Below, in pieces: positions 23,639 through 32,497 of a DNA stretch of 35,802 bases. The translations under genes were made by a program, and so were the position numbers. Position 1 is the first letter of the stretch. Every line of letters begins with the position of its first letter. Below the pieces are notes generated by a model. It made no database searches, had not been told where the DNA came from, and worked only from the letters and a program-made list of their open reading frames with translations. Location of the stretch: the NCBI GenBank assembly GCA_041690035.1, contig JBDNFC010000064.1, positions 1 to 35,802 of the forward strand, in the 5' to 3' direction. The stretch is from CALSPH01 sp041690035. Lineage in GTDB: Bacteria > Bacteroidota > Bacteroidia > NS11-12g > UBA955.

Positions 23639-24532
23639 TTAAGCCAATCTTGCAAGCAATTTTTCGAGTTGAGCAATATCTTCAAAATTAAATTGAAGTA
23701 AACCTCCATGTTTAGCAGATTTTAAAGACACATTAACTCCAAACTTTTTTGCCAAGGCTAGCTGAAAATGTTGATAGCCCTTAACATCTAGTTTTTCGGT
23801 TTTTTCAACATCTTCTATAGGTTCTTGCACAACTATGTTATGGATACCTTTTGCTAGCTCCTCTGTTTTGCGTACTGACAAATTTTCATCTGTTATGCGT
23901 CTTAGCAGGGTGATTTGATCTGCTAGATCATCTAGGGACAAAATAGCTTTTGCATGTCCCATTGTTATAATCTTTGATTTAAGTGCATTTTGAATTTCTT
24001 CTGGCAATTTCAATAGTCTTAAATAATTTGAAATTGTGCTTCTGTCTTTATTCACCCTATCGCTTAACTCATCCTGTTTCAAATCACACTCTTCTATTAA
24101 TCGGGCATAACTTTGTGCGATTTCTAAAGGGTTTAAATTTTCTCTGTGCAAATTTTCTACAATAGCCATTTCTAGCATTTCTTGGTCGCGCGCTATTCGC
24201 ACATAGGCAGGAATTGTGGTAAATCCTGCAAGGATACTTGCCCTAGTTCTGCGCTCACCGCTGATAATCTGAAATTTTCCTCTTCCAGTTTGCCTAACTG
24301 TGATAGGCTGTATCACGCCATGATTTTCTATGCTGTTGGCAAGTTCTTTTAACTCTTTTTCACTAAATTCTGTGCGGGGCTGAAAAGGATTTGCCTCTAT
24401 TTTTTCTATCGGAATATTGGTAATACTACCAACACTTCCATACTCTGAGGTAGTTTTTTCATCATTGGCATTTTGCAATAATGCAGCTAATCCTTTACCC
24501 AATCCACTATTTCTTTGTTTAGTTGCGCTCAT
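23639..24532 (-). CDS. parB: Chromosome partitioning protein ParB
   Basis: The ATG at 24532 (MSATKQRNSGLGKGLAALL) matches the usual start and leaves 7 nt after the parA stop; the longer frame from 24559 would overlap parA by 20 nt. About 297 residues. ParB binds parS and uses CTP to slide and spread on DNA. Visible parts are the N-terminal GKGLAALL (ParA-contacting), IPIEKIEANPFQPR, the CTP-binding GERRTRAS motif in IISGERRTRASILAGF, the helix-turn-helix LKQDELSDRVNKDRSTISNYLRLLKLP, and a C-terminal dimerisation domain. I found no obvious parS-like palindrome in the window. Confidence 0.95.
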   Translation of the reverse strand: MSATKQRNSGLGKGLAALLQNANDEKTTSEYGSVGSITNIPIEKIEANPFQPRTEFSEKELKELANSIENHGVIQPITVRQTGRGKFQIISGERRTRASILAGFTTIPAYVRIARDQEMLEMAIVENLHRENLNPLEIAQSYARLIEECDLKQDELSDRVNKDRSTISNYLRLLKLPEEIQNALKSKIITMGHAKAILSLDDLADQITLLRRITDENLSVRKTEELAKGIHNIVVQEPIEDVEKTEKLDVKGYQHFQLALAKKFGVNVSLKSAKHGGLLQFNFEDIAQLEKLLARLA

Positions 24533-24539
24533 ATTTTTT

Positions 24540-25352
24540 TTAATTACTGCTGCTTTCATTCATCATTGCCAATTCTACTTTAGTAGCCATTCCATTTCTC
24601 TGTAATAACTCTCTCGCTAAATTTAAATAATTTATAGCTCCCTTGCTTGCGGCATCATGATACAGCACAGGTAATCCAAAACTAGGTGCTTCTCCTAATT
24701 TTGTATTTCTTTGTATGATTGTATCAAAAACGATATCTTGAAAATGCAATTTAACATCCTCTACCACCTGATTTGACAACCGCAATCTTATGTCATACAT
24801 GGTTAGCAATATTCCCTCTATTGCTAAATTATGGTTTAGATTTTTTTGGATAATTTTAATGGTATTTAACAATTTACCTAAACCCTCAAGCGCAAAATAC
24901 TCGCACTGTACAGGTATAATAAGACTATCTGCTGCCACAAGTGCATTAGTGGTTATCAATCCTAGCGAAGGCGAACAATCTATTATAATGAAATCAAAAT
25001 CATTTTTAATTACTTCAAGGGCTGCTTTTAACATGCGCTCTCTATTTGGTAAGTCTATCATTTCTATCTCAGCACCCACTAAATCAATGGTGCTTGGCAA
25101 AAGGGTTAGATATTCATAATTGGTTTTTAAACAAACATCATTTGGGTGCAAGCCCTGCACAAGGCATTCATAAAGTCCTATTTTTATGTTAGATGTATCA
25201 AAACCTAAGCCCGATGTAGAATTAGATTGTGGATCTGCATCTATTAATAAAGTTTTATACTCTAATACAGACAAACTTGCTGCAAGATTTATTGCACTTG
25301 TGGTTTTGCCTACTCCTCCTTTTTGATTTGCGATTGCTATTATTTTTCCCAT
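24540..25352 (-). CDS. parA: Chromosome partitioning ATPase ParA (Soj)
   Basis: This 270-residue P-loop ATPase drives chromosome segregation with ParB. It has the deviant Walker A motif ANQKGGVGKTTSAINLA at residues about 7-23, DADPQSNSTSGLG (Walker A'), and FDFIIIDCSPSLG (Walker B). The family-typical ending IPVQCEYFALEGLGKLLNT is present, as is RLRLSNQVVEDVKLHF. Length is normal and there is no N-terminal DNA-binding extension, as expected for chromosomal Soj. It lies 5 nt after the UPF0173 gene and 7 nt before parB, so it is inside an operon. Confidence 0.96.
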   Translation of the reverse strand: MGKIIAIANQKGGVGKTTSAINLAASLSVLEYKTLLIDADPQSNSTSGLGFDTSNIKIGLYECLVQGLHPNDVCLKTNYEYLTLLPSTIDLVGAEIEMIDLPNRERMLKAALEVIKNDFDFIIIDCSPSLGLITTNALVAADSLIIPVQCEYFALEGLGKLLNTIKIIQKNLNHNLAIEGILLTMYDIRLRLSNQVVEDVKLHFQDIVFDTIIQRNTKLGEAPSFGLPVLYHDAASKGAINYLNLARELLQRNGMATKVELAMMNESSSN

Positions 25353-25357
25353 TTTTT

Positions 25358-26038
25358 TTATATTAATTCTACTGTTTGATTTATTTTTGGCAGCAATAAT
25401 TTCTTACCTGCATTTTTAAAATAAGTGGCTACTACACTTTCTTTTATCTCTATCAAGGGCTCTGTATTGAAATGCACACCAATAATTTGATTGCAATTTA
25501 CAAAATCGGATGCTATTAAAGCGTCTTTATAATCCATGGTATAATTGCCCCCAATTGGCAAAATGGCAGTATTAATTTTAAACCGGTGCTTTAATAATTT
25601 CATGTCATAATGGAGCGCTGTATCGCCTGCATAATAAAGGCAATATTGGGGAGTTTCTATCACAAAGCCTGCTGCCAAACCCATATATTTTCCTTCAAAA
25701 CTATTAGAATGAATAGCACTTACCATTTTTAAGTATGCAAAATCAAACTCATAACCACCCCCAATATTCATTAAATGAAAATTATTAATGTCATTATTTG
25801 TAAGATAATCGCCTAGCTCAAAAGTACCAATTACTGTGGCGTTTGTATTTTTTGCTATGGCCACCAAGTCTGCAATATGGTCAAAATGGGCATGACTAAC
25901 TGCAATATAATCACACTCTATTTTAGCAATATCTATTTCTTTTGCTGCAGGATTTTTACTAATAAATGGGTCAAAAAGTATTTTGGTTCCATTGGTTTCA
26001 ATTAAAAAGCAGGCATGGCCATAAAAAGTAAATTTCAT
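25358..26038 (-). CDS. UPF0173 metallo-beta-lactamase-fold hydrolase
   Basis: This 226-residue protein has the metallo-beta-lactamase fold with the metal motif SHAHFDHIADL (HxHxDH) near residues 50-60, plus downstream ligands (His in HSNSFEGKYMGLAAGF, Asp in YAGDTALHYDM, His in GVHFNTEPL). This matches UPF0173/YtkL-like hydrolases, whose substrate is not known. It starts the seven-gene operon UPF0173-parA-parB-DUF5683-thioesterase-smpB-barrel; the gap to parA is 5 nt. A -7 box lies 18 nt upstream of its ATG. Confidence 0.88.
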   Translation of the reverse strand: MKFTFYGHACFLIETNGTKILFDPFISKNPAAKEIDIAKIECDYIAVSHAHFDHIADLVAIAKNTNATVIGTFELGDYLTNNDINNFHLMNIGGGYEFDFAYLKMVSAIHSNSFEGKYMGLAAGFVIETPQYCLYYAGDTALHYDMKLLKHRFKINTAILPIGGNYTMDYKDALIASDFVNCNQIIGVHFNTEPLIEIKESVVATYFKNAGKKLLLPKINQTVELI

Positions 26039-26047
26039 TTTTTTTTG

Positions 26048-26083
26048 TTAGTCCACAAATATAGCTGCATATATTGTGGCTAA
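26048..26083. promoter_or_regulatory. Imperfect inverted repeat over the par operon promoter
   Basis: TTAG-T-CCACAAATATA (26048-26063) is mirrored by TATATTGTGGCTAA (26070-26083), with one extra base in two places of the left arm. The arms enclose 6 nt. The repeat covers the -7 box TATATTTG (26056-26063, minus strand) of the UPF0173-par operon, the position of a typical repressor site. Confidence 0.35.
26056..26063 (-). promoter_or_regulatory. -7 box of the UPF0173-parAB operon
   Basis: TATATTTG matches TAnnTTTG on the minus strand. The predicted start is near 26051, about 12 nt before the ATG at 26038. No good -33 element was found. Confidence 0.45.
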
Positions 26084-26184
26084 CTTGCATATGAAATTGT
26101 AGTTTTAAACATTTTGGCAAATGTTATCCAACATCATGTTGATAACTAGTGGAATACCTTTAAAAATATAGATTTTATATTAAT

Positions 26185-27090
26185 TTATCGCAAATTAATG
26201 ATTAACAACTTTGTGAAATCTACTTTTGTTTGATCACCTACCCTTAAACTATTTTCTACTCTAAATTCTTTTATAATAGCTGTTTTTCTATCCCAAATAA
26301 AATATGTTTTATAAGCTAAATCTACTGCAGGAGTAACCTCTGAGGGATTAAAAGTGTTGTTCATTTTCATGGTGCTGTTGTATGCATCCATCAGTAATTG
26401 TCGCTCATCTTCTTTAGTCTTTATTTCTGTTTGCAAAAAATAAACCTCTTTAAGAGGGTCTGGCTGAACTAAATTACAAACTCCAGATGCTAAAAAAGGT
26501 TGTTTATCAAAAGGATGATAAATGGGCTTACCCACAGAATATGTATTAAAAACATTAAACTGTCTTGAAAAAATGGTGAAAAACTCTTCTAAATCTTTAC
26601 TAACTAATTCTTCAATCACTTTTTTTTGACCAAAGCGCATTTTTTGTATAGCAACAGTTGCGCTATCATATACCTTAGCATAAAAAAGACTGTCTATCTG
26701 CTTATAAAGGTATTTTTGAAAATCTCCAGTATTGATGAGGGTTAATGAATTATTATTACTGTCTAACGCAATTCTTACAGGAATGGAATAAATTGGATCA
26801 GGAAGTTGGTTTCCTTTTGGATAGCCCGAGAATGAAAACTCCACAATACTTCCCAATGCATTTCTATCAATAACCTTTAACTCAGCTAAAATAGTGTCCG
26901 TTGCTTCTTCTATAATGGTTTGATTTGCGTTATATAGCCCTTCGTGTTTAATAAATAAATACTGATACTTTTGCCCCTTTATAAAACCGAAATTAAAAAA
27001 AATTCCTGAAGTATCTTGTGAATGTAAATTACTAGAAAATACCGTAATAATGAAAATTAATCCTAAGATTCGTTTATAAAAATTGCTCAT
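26185..27090 (-). CDS. Secreted protein of unknown function
   Basis: This 301-residue protein is not recognised. An N-terminal signal peptide (MSNFYKRILGLIFIITVFSSNLHSQ) indicates export. The rest is a mixed alpha/beta, mostly beta-rich sequence with an early stretch FNFGFIKGQKYQYLFIKHEG and a repeated style of strand-turn-strand; the C-terminus (FIWDRKTAIIKEFRVENSLRVGD) is also beta-like. There is a single Cys in the mature part. No T9SS domain, lipobox or enzyme motif was seen. It appears to be a single-gene unit between the par operon and the divergent pepD. No clear TAnnTTTG box was found in its 174-nt upstream region. Confidence 0.7.
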   Translation of the reverse strand: MSNFYKRILGLIFIITVFSSNLHSQDTSGIFFNFGFIKGQKYQYLFIKHEGLYNANQTIIEEATDTILAELKVIDRNALGSIVEFSFSGYPKGNQLPDPIYSIPVRIALDSNNNSLTLINTGDFQKYLYKQIDSLFYAKVYDSATVAIQKMRFGQKKVIEELVSKDLEEFFTIFSRQFNVFNTYSVGKPIYHPFDKQPFLASGVCNLVQPDPLKEVYFLQTEIKTKEDERQLLMDAYNSTMKMNNTFNPSEVTPAVDLAYKTYFIWDRKTAIIKEFRVENSLRVGDQTKVDFTKLLIINLR

Positions 27091-27245
27091 GTCTTATTTA
27101 AAGTCAAAAATTGTTCCAATATAATGTAGTTATTACCGCTGTAATAGTTGCTTGGTTATATACTTTTTTTAATTTTAACATTTTTTGTAAAAAAAGAAGC
27201 TTCTCCAATATAATTATTGCAATTTTATTTTAATCAACTTATCCG

Positions 27246-27253
27246 TACTTTTG
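27246..27253 (+). promoter_or_regulatory. -7 box of pepD
   Basis: TACTTTTG matches TAnnTTTG and lies 12 nt before the ATG at 27265, giving a short leader of about 7 nt. No TTTG was found at 18-20 nt spacing. Confidence 0.4.
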
Positions 27254-27264
27254 AAGTCAAATAA

Positions 27265-28710
27265 ATGTCAGAAAATATTAAAAACCTAGAACCCAAAAGT
27301 CTTTGGAATAATTTTGCTGCCCTAAATGCAGTGCCTCGTCCTTCGAAAAAAGAAGAACGTATAATTGCTTTTATCAAACAGTTTGGTGAAACATTGGGCT
27401 TGCCTACTTTTGTAGATTCAATTGGAAATGTGATTATCAAAAAACCAGCAACTGCAGGAAAAGAAAATGCCCCCACCCTAGTAATTCAAAGTCATTTAGA
27501 CATGGTGCATCAAAAAAATTCATCAACCAATTTTAATTTTGATGATCAAGGAATAGAAATGAGGGTAGAGGGTGATTGGGTAAAAGCCAATGGAACTACT
27601 TTGGGCGCTGATAATGGTATAGGAGTTGCTGCCATAATGGCTATTTTGGAAGCAACAAACATACCCCATCCTGCTATAGAAGCCCTTTTTACAATCGATG
27701 AAGAAACCGGCATGACTGGTGCTTTAGGCCTAAAAGGCGGTTTGCTAAATGGAAAAATATTGCTAAACCTAGATACAGAAGATGATGATGAACTCACCAT
27801 AGGTTGTGCAGGCGGTGTAGATGTTACAGCTTTTGGCAGTTTTGAGACAATTAATGCAGAAGGCATCTCCTACAGCTTGCAAATAAAAGGCCTTACAGGT
27901 GGACACTCTGGCATGGATATATATAAAGGTAGAGGCAATGCCAATAAAATTATAAACCGCATTTTGGCAACTTTTGATAATACATTTGGAATTAAATTAT
28001 GCAGTGTAGATGGAGGAAGTTTGAGAAATGCAATACCAAGAGAATCTTTGGCTACATTTATGGTAACAGAAGCCAATGAAGCTAAGTTAAAAACAGTATT
28101 TGAAAGTATTAAAATAGACTTATTGAAAGAGTACCAAACAACTGACCCTAATTTAAATATAATATTAGAAAAAATAACACATAGTCTGCCAGTAACTGAT
28201 AGCAACTTTCAAAACAAATTATTTGCAGTAATTGCAGCTTGCACCAACGGCATTTACAGAATGAGCCCTGATATAAATGGATTGGTTCAAAGCAGTAACA
28301 ACCTAGCAAGGGTTTTAGTAAAAGACGGCAAGTATTCTATACAATGCCTAACGCGAAGCAGCTTGGATTCCGAAAAATGGGATTTGGCAAATTCAATAAA
28401 ACAGTGTTTCGGATTAATGGGTGCAAAGGTTTCTTTTGAAGGCAGCTACCCAGGATGGACACCAGCACCCGATGCCAAAATTGTGAAATTAATGCGCGAA
28501 ATATATGAAGCCAGATTTAAAGAAAAGCCCAAAGTAAATGCCTGTCATGCAGGTTTAGAATGCGGCATTTTAGGAACCAATTATCCAGGCATGGAAATGA
28601 TTTCTTTTGGCCCCAACATTAGGGGGGCACATTCTCCTGACGAAACTGTACAAATTAGTTCTGTGCTAAAGTTTTGGGGATTCTTTTTAGAGGTTTTAAA
28701 TAAGGTATAA
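27265..28710 (+). CDS. pepD: Aminoacyl-histidine dipeptidase (cytosolic nonspecific dipeptidase, M20C)
   Basis: This 481-residue metallodipeptidase cleaves many dipeptides, including aminoacyl-histidine. The start is typical (LEPKSLWNNFAALNAVPRPSKKEERI). The metal-ligand motifs are QSHLDMVHQ (His), GTTLGADNGIGVAA (bridging Asp), TIDEETGMTGA (catalytic Glu pair), NLDTEDDDELTIGCAGG (Asp) and GAHSPDE (His). The dimerisation insertion contains GLTGGHSGMDIYKGRGNA. Length is normal for PepD. It is divergent from the unknown secreted gene and convergent with the GH106-like gene. It is likely cytoplasmic, since no signal peptide is seen. Confidence 0.94.
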   Translation: MSENIKNLEPKSLWNNFAALNAVPRPSKKEERIIAFIKQFGETLGLPTFVDSIGNVIIKKPATAGKENAPTLVIQSHLDMVHQKNSSTNFNFDDQGIEMRVEGDWVKANGTTLGADNGIGVAAIMAILEATNIPHPAIEALFTIDEETGMTGALGLKGGLLNGKILLNLDTEDDDELTIGCAGGVDVTAFGSFETINAEGISYSLQIKGLTGGHSGMDIYKGRGNANKIINRILATFDNTFGIKLCSVDGGSLRNAIPRESLATFMVTEANEAKLKTVFESIKIDLLKEYQTTDPNLNIILEKITHSLPVTDSNFQNKLFAVIAACTNGIYRMSPDINGLVQSSNNLARVLVKDGKYSIQCLTRSSLDSEKWDLANSIKQCFGLMGAKVSFEGSYPGWTPAPDAKIVKLMREIYEARFKEKPKVNACHAGLECGILGTNYPGMEMISFGPNIRGAHSPDETVQISSVLKFWGFFLEVLNKV

Positions 28711-28786
28711 TCTAAATTAAGTCATTTTTTCTCCATTTCACCCTGATTAATTCAAGGAATAATGAATTAGCAAAAAATCTGTAGCT

Positions 28787-30802
28787 TTAAAAATTCATTC
28801 TTTGCTTTTCTTTGGGCAAAACCAATGGCGTTTTTGGTATAAAATTAATTTCAAGATTTTCTATTTTTCCATTTGGTAAAATTTTTAAGACAACCGACTG
28901 ATAAGGATTAAATAAGATGTCTAAAGGTTTTAATTTTCCATTTATCCTAATGCTAAAGAGATTTGTTTGCAATTTATCCATCATAGATTGTCCTGCATAT
29001 AATGGGTACGAAAGATTTTTTGCTCCCCATTGTGCAATAAATAAAAACATAGTTCCATCACTTTCTTGACGACACCAATAAGCGGGAGTACTATCGCCAC
29101 TAAGCAATGGAGGATGTTTAACTATTGTGCTAAAATCGCTATTCACATTTTTTAGGCCTATAAGTTGTGATAGAATTACGTTATAATCCCTTGCCTTTAT
29201 TTTTCCAGGTTGGGATGGATTTCTTTTTAGCACCACAGGCAGTCCTTTTTGCGCCAATGCCAACACTTTTTTCAATGCGCTATAGTCCATAAAATTTACG
29301 TCAATATAAAGTGCAGAAAAAATAGCATCACCAAGCACTAACTTTTTTTTGATACAAGATGCCTTTTCCAAAAAACCCCTATTGATCCATAACGGATGAT
29401 AGCCCTCTACCTCTTTTGGCATTTTCAAATACCTCATTTCATATTCACCCCACACCCATACTCGCTGTTGCTCTGCTGGGTAAGCACCTTGCATTACCCC
29501 ATCTTCATAAGGAATATACACTGCTATGTCAGTAAATGTTTTTCCTTTTTGCATGATGGAAGACACTTTTTCTACATAAGCATTAAATTGAGGTAGTTCA
29601 TTACTCAAATTTCCGTTTGGCCCAAAATAAGTGGTAGCAAAAAAATCTATACTGTCAGAACCCTTAGGATTAAATGGCATGCCATGATAAATTAATTGAT
29701 TAATCCCTTGCGAAAACAAGGCATCTGCTATCAATTTTAAATCAGCAGTTTGCTCTTTTCGTAAATAAGTAGCAGGAAAACCATACATACAAGTAAAACT
29801 TTCTGCACTTATAAGCTTCTTATTTGCCAATGCTGCTGCAGAGCTCACAATACGCGAATAATTAGGATTGTTTAGCATGGCTTCACTTTCTGGAATATCA
29901 ACTAATGCATAAGTAGACATTACATCTGTAGGCGAGCCCAAGCATTGAACACGAGAATTAACCCCTAATGATTTACACTTTTCAACAAAAGGTATATAAA
30001 ATCCTTTGGTTACATACTCATCCATAAGGCACATATAATCATACCTTACATCAGCAAAAGAATCTAAACCAGCATCCATAAAAGGAATTAAATCATAACC
30101 AAACTTTTTTTCAAATGAATGCTCAAATCCAGGGGTCCAAATCTTATTTTTACCATTTAACTTAATTTCCCAAGAATCTACAAAAAGTGAGGTATACCTC
30201 TTATTAACTTTTAAAGCATCTCTCATTGCTTGAACTATGGGTTCTGAATAAATTTCAAAGGCTTTTTTATCTAAATGATCTATAACAGTCATATTTTTAG
30301 GCCAGGCCCAAGAATAATTTAGCTCTTGAATAAAATTAGAATCCCCATAAATTTTAGTGTTATATTTTTTATCAATATCTAAACCAGCTATCACCCAAGC
30401 ACTGCCAAATGTGAAATCACAAGTCAGACCAATAGAATCGGCATATTTTTTTGTAAAAGTTACTATATTTACCCAATCATTGCTCAACCACTTTTGTGCA
30501 CTTGTATCTATTGGATAAAACCTATTATAACTTTTTGCATACATATCTTGATAACGATACAATGGATAGAGCCAACACAATTCTACGCCACCAAAGTTTT
30601 GTGCTTTTGCCCAGAGCAATTGATGCCTAACATCCTCTTCTTTAATATTGGTAGCGAACCACCACCACCTTACCATTGGCTTGGCAGTGGGGTAGAAATT
30701 TTTAGTATCCTTTTTCGGTTTTTGGGCAGACAAAGAGAAAAAAGCTATAAGAACACACATAAAATATGAGTAAAGGTATATCCCTTTTTTCTTTTTCATC
30801 AT
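28787..30802 (-). CDS. GH106-type alpha-L-rhamnosidase-like glycosidase (short form)
   Basis: The protein has 671 residues and a signal peptide (MMKKKKGIYLYSYFMCVLIAFFSLSAQ). PTAKPMVRWWWFATNIKEEDVRHQLLWAKAQNFGGVELCWLYP matches the family GH106 N-terminal signature (RWWWF.. then GGVE). SLFVDSWEIKL (DSWE) and ISAESFTCMYGFP are also typical of that catalytic TIM barrel. GH106 enzymes remove alpha-L-rhamnose, for example from rhamnogalacturonan. Family members usually have about 1,000 or more residues; this one is shorter, mainly because C-terminal beta domains are reduced. The start may be the second Met at 30799, which lies 5 nt after the -7 box. It is a single gene divergent from the GH28 gene. 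Confidence 0.72.
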   Translation of the reverse strand: MMKKKKGIYLYSYFMCVLIAFFSLSAQKPKKDTKNFYPTAKPMVRWWWFATNIKEEDVRHQLLWAKAQNFGGVELCWLYPLYRYQDMYAKSYNRFYPIDTSAQKWLSNDWVNIVTFTKKYADSIGLTCDFTFGSAWVIAGLDIDKKYNTKIYGDSNFIQELNYSWAWPKNMTVIDHLDKKAFEIYSEPIVQAMRDALKVNKRYTSLFVDSWEIKLNGKNKIWTPGFEHSFEKKFGYDLIPFMDAGLDSFADVRYDYMCLMDEYVTKGFYIPFVEKCKSLGVNSRVQCLGSPTDVMSTYALVDIPESEAMLNNPNYSRIVSSAAALANKKLISAESFTCMYGFPATYLRKEQTADLKLIADALFSQGINQLIYHGMPFNPKGSDSIDFFATTYFGPNGNLSNELPQFNAYVEKVSSIMQKGKTFTDIAVYIPYEDGVMQGAYPAEQQRVWVWGEYEMRYLKMPKEVEGYHPLWINRGFLEKASCIKKKLVLGDAIFSALYIDVNFMDYSALKKVLALAQKGLPVVLKRNPSQPGKIKARDYNVILSQLIGLKNVNSDFSTIVKHPPLLSGDSTPAYWCRQESDGTMFLFIAQWGAKNLSYPLYAGQSMMDKLQTNLFSIRINGKLKPLDILFNPYQSVVLKILPNGKIENLEINFIPKTPLVLPKEKQRMNF

Positions 30803-30803
30803 G

Positions 30804-30811
30804 CAAAAATA
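30804..30811 (-). promoter_or_regulatory. -7 box of the GH106-like gene
   Basis: TATTTTTG matches TAnnTTTG on the minus strand; its last base is 5 nt before the second in-frame ATG (30799) and 2 nt before the first (30802). No -33 TTTG was seen. Confidence 0.45.
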
Positions 30812-30955
30812 ATGAATAATACTTACCCATTGTAAAAATTATAAAAACAAACATTTGCTGCATCAAGATTTATGTTTTTATCTTACTCAATATTAAAAAA
30901 CAAAGGAGGTGAATTATTGGATACTAAAGCTATCAGAATTAAAAAAAAAATATTT

Positions 30956-30985
30956 CTTGATAATTGATAATAGTTATTACATTTG
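30956..30985 (+). promoter_or_regulatory. Promoter of the GH28-porter pair
   Basis: CTTG (30956-30959), an 18-nt spacer and TACATTTG (30978-30985) fit the consensus with one mismatch in the -33 element. The start would be near 30990, leaving a leader of about 19 nt to the ATG at 31009. Confidence 0.5.
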
Positions 30986-31008
30986 TGTTTAACATTATAA
31001 AAATTAGA

Positions 31009-32490
31009 ATGCTGCGTTTAATCTTAATTTACTTATTGCTCAACTTTGCTGCTTTTAAAGATGCAAAACAATTTAATATCATAAATTACGGTGCAAAAGG
31101 AGATGCAATAACACTAAATACAAACACTATTCAAAAAGCTATAGATGATGCACATGCCAATGGAGGAGGAACCGTAATTATACCCAAGGGTATATTTCTT
31201 TCAGGCAGTATTTTTCTAAAAACAGGTGTAACACTTCAATTAGAAAAGGGGGGCACCTTGCTAGGAAGCACCAACATTATTGATTACAAGCCAATACATG
31301 TATGGAAAGCATTAATAATTGCAGACAGTTGTTCACATATTGCCATCACAGGCAAGGGGGTAATTGATGGACAAGGAGCCAAATTAGCATTAAATATTGA
31401 TAGCTTATTCTATAGAGGCGAAATAGACAGCCATTATTATGAATTTTCAGAAAAGAGGGTATATGCCACATTGCGTCCGCAAATTATACAATTTCAAAAG
31501 TGCGATGACATTAAAATTACGGATGTAACGATAAAAAACAGTGCTTGTTGGGTGCAAACATATGAGAAATGTTCTAATTTGGCAATTGATAATATAACGG
31601 TGTTGAGTGATGAATATTGGAACAATGATGGTATAGATGTGATTGATTGCAAAAATGTATCAATTACCAATTGCTTTATCAATGCTTCTGACGATGGCAT
31701 TTGCCTAAAATCTGAAGACTTAACAAAAACCTATTTTAGCGATAGTATTTATATTTCCAACTGTACAATACGCTCTAGCGCAAGTGCAGTTAAATTTGGA
31801 ACTTCATTGGTTAGTGGCATTAAAAATGTGGTGATAAAAAATATAAAAATTTACGACACTTATCGCTCTGCAATAGCCATAGAAAGCACTCAGGGTGGAT
31901 ATATTGAAAATGTTTTAGTAGAAAATATCGTTGCAAAAAATACTGGTAATGCACTTTTTATAAGAATAGGCCGGATAAGGGGCGCTCCAAAAGCTGGACC
32001 GTTAAAAAATGTGGTTATTAGAAACATGAAAGTATGGGTGCCATTTGCCCCACCCGATATTAAATACAACATTAGAGGACCTGCTCTGCCCTTTTTTCAT
32101 AATGTTTTTCCCTCTTCAATTACAGGAAACCCTGGAGTTTTTGTAGAAAATGTACTTTTAGAAAATATAGAAATCATTTATCCAGGAAAAGGGAACAAAG
32201 CATTTGCAAATCTTCCGCTTTGGCGGGTAAAAAGCATACCGGACTTAGAAACTGCCTATCCTGAATTTTCAATGTTTGGAGAGCTTCCAGCATGGGGTTT
32301 TTATATACGGCATGTAAAAGGATTAGAGATGAAAAATATCAAACTTAAAATCCTTGAACCTGATTATCGTCCAAGCATAGTTTTTGACAATGTGCATGAT
32401 GTAAAAATAAATAATTTAAACATCATCGGGGATAGTAAAAAACAAGCATACTTTGCCATAGACACAACAAATTTTATGCACTTGAATTGA
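31009..32490 (+). CDS. GH28-like (polygalacturonase-type) secreted protein
   Basis: I use the ATG at 31009 (about 493 residues); the longer frame begins with a TTG at 30964 that precedes the promoter. It has a short signal peptide (MLRLILIYLLLNFAAFKDA). The right-handed beta-helix opens with FNIINYGAKGDAITLNTNTIQKAIDDA and VTLQLEKGGTLLGS, as in pectin hydrolases. The motifs NNDGIDV and ASDDGICLKS supply the catalytic Asp residues. The usual GHG motif is replaced by VKFGTS, and the RIK motif reads RIGRIRG, so the active site differs from classical polygalacturonases. The target is probably a pectic oligosaccharide. It is followed after 7 nt by the porter. Confidence 0.8.
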   Translation: MLRLILIYLLLNFAAFKDAKQFNIINYGAKGDAITLNTNTIQKAIDDAHANGGGTVIIPKGIFLSGSIFLKTGVTLQLEKGGTLLGSTNIIDYKPIHVWKALIIADSCSHIAITGKGVIDGQGAKLALNIDSLFYRGEIDSHYYEFSEKRVYATLRPQIIQFQKCDDIKITDVTIKNSACWVQTYEKCSNLAIDNITVLSDEYWNNDGIDVIDCKNVSITNCFINASDDGICLKSEDLTKTYFSDSIYISNCTIRSSASAVKFGTSLVSGIKNVVIKNIKIYDTYRSAIAIESTQGGYIENVLVENIVAKNTGNALFIRIGRIRGAPKAGPLKNVVIRNMKVWVPFAPPDIKYNIRGPALPFFHNVFPSSITGNPGVFVENVLLENIEIIYPGKGNKAFANLPLWRVKSIPDLETAYPEFSMFGELPAWGFYIRHVKGLEMKNIKLKILEPDYRPSIVFDNVHDVKINNLNIIGDSKKQAYFAIDTTNFMHLN

Positions 32491-32497
32491 CGCAACT

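Noticed and set aside
28761..28799. Inverted repeat AATGAATT ... AATTCATT at the pepD/GH106 junction
   Set aside because: The arms are short, the loop is long, and no T run follows, so it is not a convincing terminator.
30902..30919. AAAGGAGGTGA, a perfect Shine-Dalgarno sequence, before a TTG
   Set aside because: The frame after it codes only 16 residues and no gene nearby uses it; Bacteroidota rarely rely on this signal, so it is probably chance in a purine-rich stretch.
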